Source: Streptomyces sp. NRRL F-6131
GTDB lineage: Bacteria; Actinomycetota; Actinomycetes; Streptomycetales; Streptomycetaceae
DNA length: 6,194 nt
NCBI GenBank assembly: GCA_000719695.1
Contig: JOHN01000125.1
Span: 1 to 6,194 of the forward strand
Direction: 5' to 3'
Shown here: positions 6,166 to 6,194 of the stretch, piece by piece
Layout: each line of letters starts with the position of its first letter
Position numbering within the stretch: position 1 is the first letter of the stretch
Position numbers and translations under genes: made by a program
The notes under the pieces: generated by a model
The model's database searches: none
Told to the model about the DNA's origin: nothing
What the model saw: only the letters and a program-made list of their open reading frames with translations

Positions 6166-6194
6166 CCCCCACCCCCTCCCCACCCCGCCAACCC
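6153..6194. other. C-tract block spanning the exporter stop codon (G-quadruplex motif on - strand)
   Basis: Runs of 4-5 C lie at 6153-6156, 6158-6162, 6166-6170, 6172-6176, 6178-6181 and 6183-6186, separated by 1-3 bases, with a last CCC at the window edge. The - strand therefore has six G tracts with very short loops, a strong G-quadruplex consensus. No gene follows within the window. Confidence 0.6.

Overview
The window is high-GC DNA with strong G/C bias at third codon positions, GTG as well as ATG starts, and U-tract-less hairpin terminators. This is typical of a Streptomycetaceae chromosome (Streptomyces or Kitasatospora type). The assignment rests on composition and gene content only.

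Layout, all genes on the + strand: (1) positions 1-289 are G-rich with no convincing gene. (2) An AT-richer promoter-like island at about 290-346 is followed by a leader of roughly 300 nt. (3) 650-1456 encodes a secreted resuscitation-promoting-factor-type muralytic enzyme with a C-terminal LysM domain, ended by a strong hairpin at 1539-1571. (4) 1678-2364 encodes an AlkB-family Fe(II)/2-oxoglutarate dioxygenase (nucleic acid demethylase). (5) 2602-3465 encodes a TesB-type acyl-CoA thioesterase II. (6) 3708-4502 encodes a DUF1684 protein, followed by a perfect 34-bp palindrome at 4509-4542. (7) 4550-4658 on the - strand looks like the 3' end of a decayed or frameshifted gene. (8) 4813-6165 encodes an MFS exporter of the MFS_3/EntS-like type.

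The genes do not form an obvious pathway. They are separated by gaps of more than 200 bp, and each has its own ribosome binding site or a terminator, so they look like independent housekeeping-type units: cell-wall remodelling, alkylation repair, acyl-CoA hydrolysis, one unknown and one efflux.

No exotic defence, mobile or biosynthetic system is visible. The most distinctive signal is in the gaps. Short tandem arrays occur in each gap downstream of the rpf-like gene, three of them with a 16-bp period. Two of these flank alkB on both sides, share a GTCGG core, and one runs over the alkB stop codon. Second in interest are the long structured leader of the rpf-like gene, with a possible stem over its Shine-Dalgarno, and the inverted repeat enclosing the start of the exporter gene.
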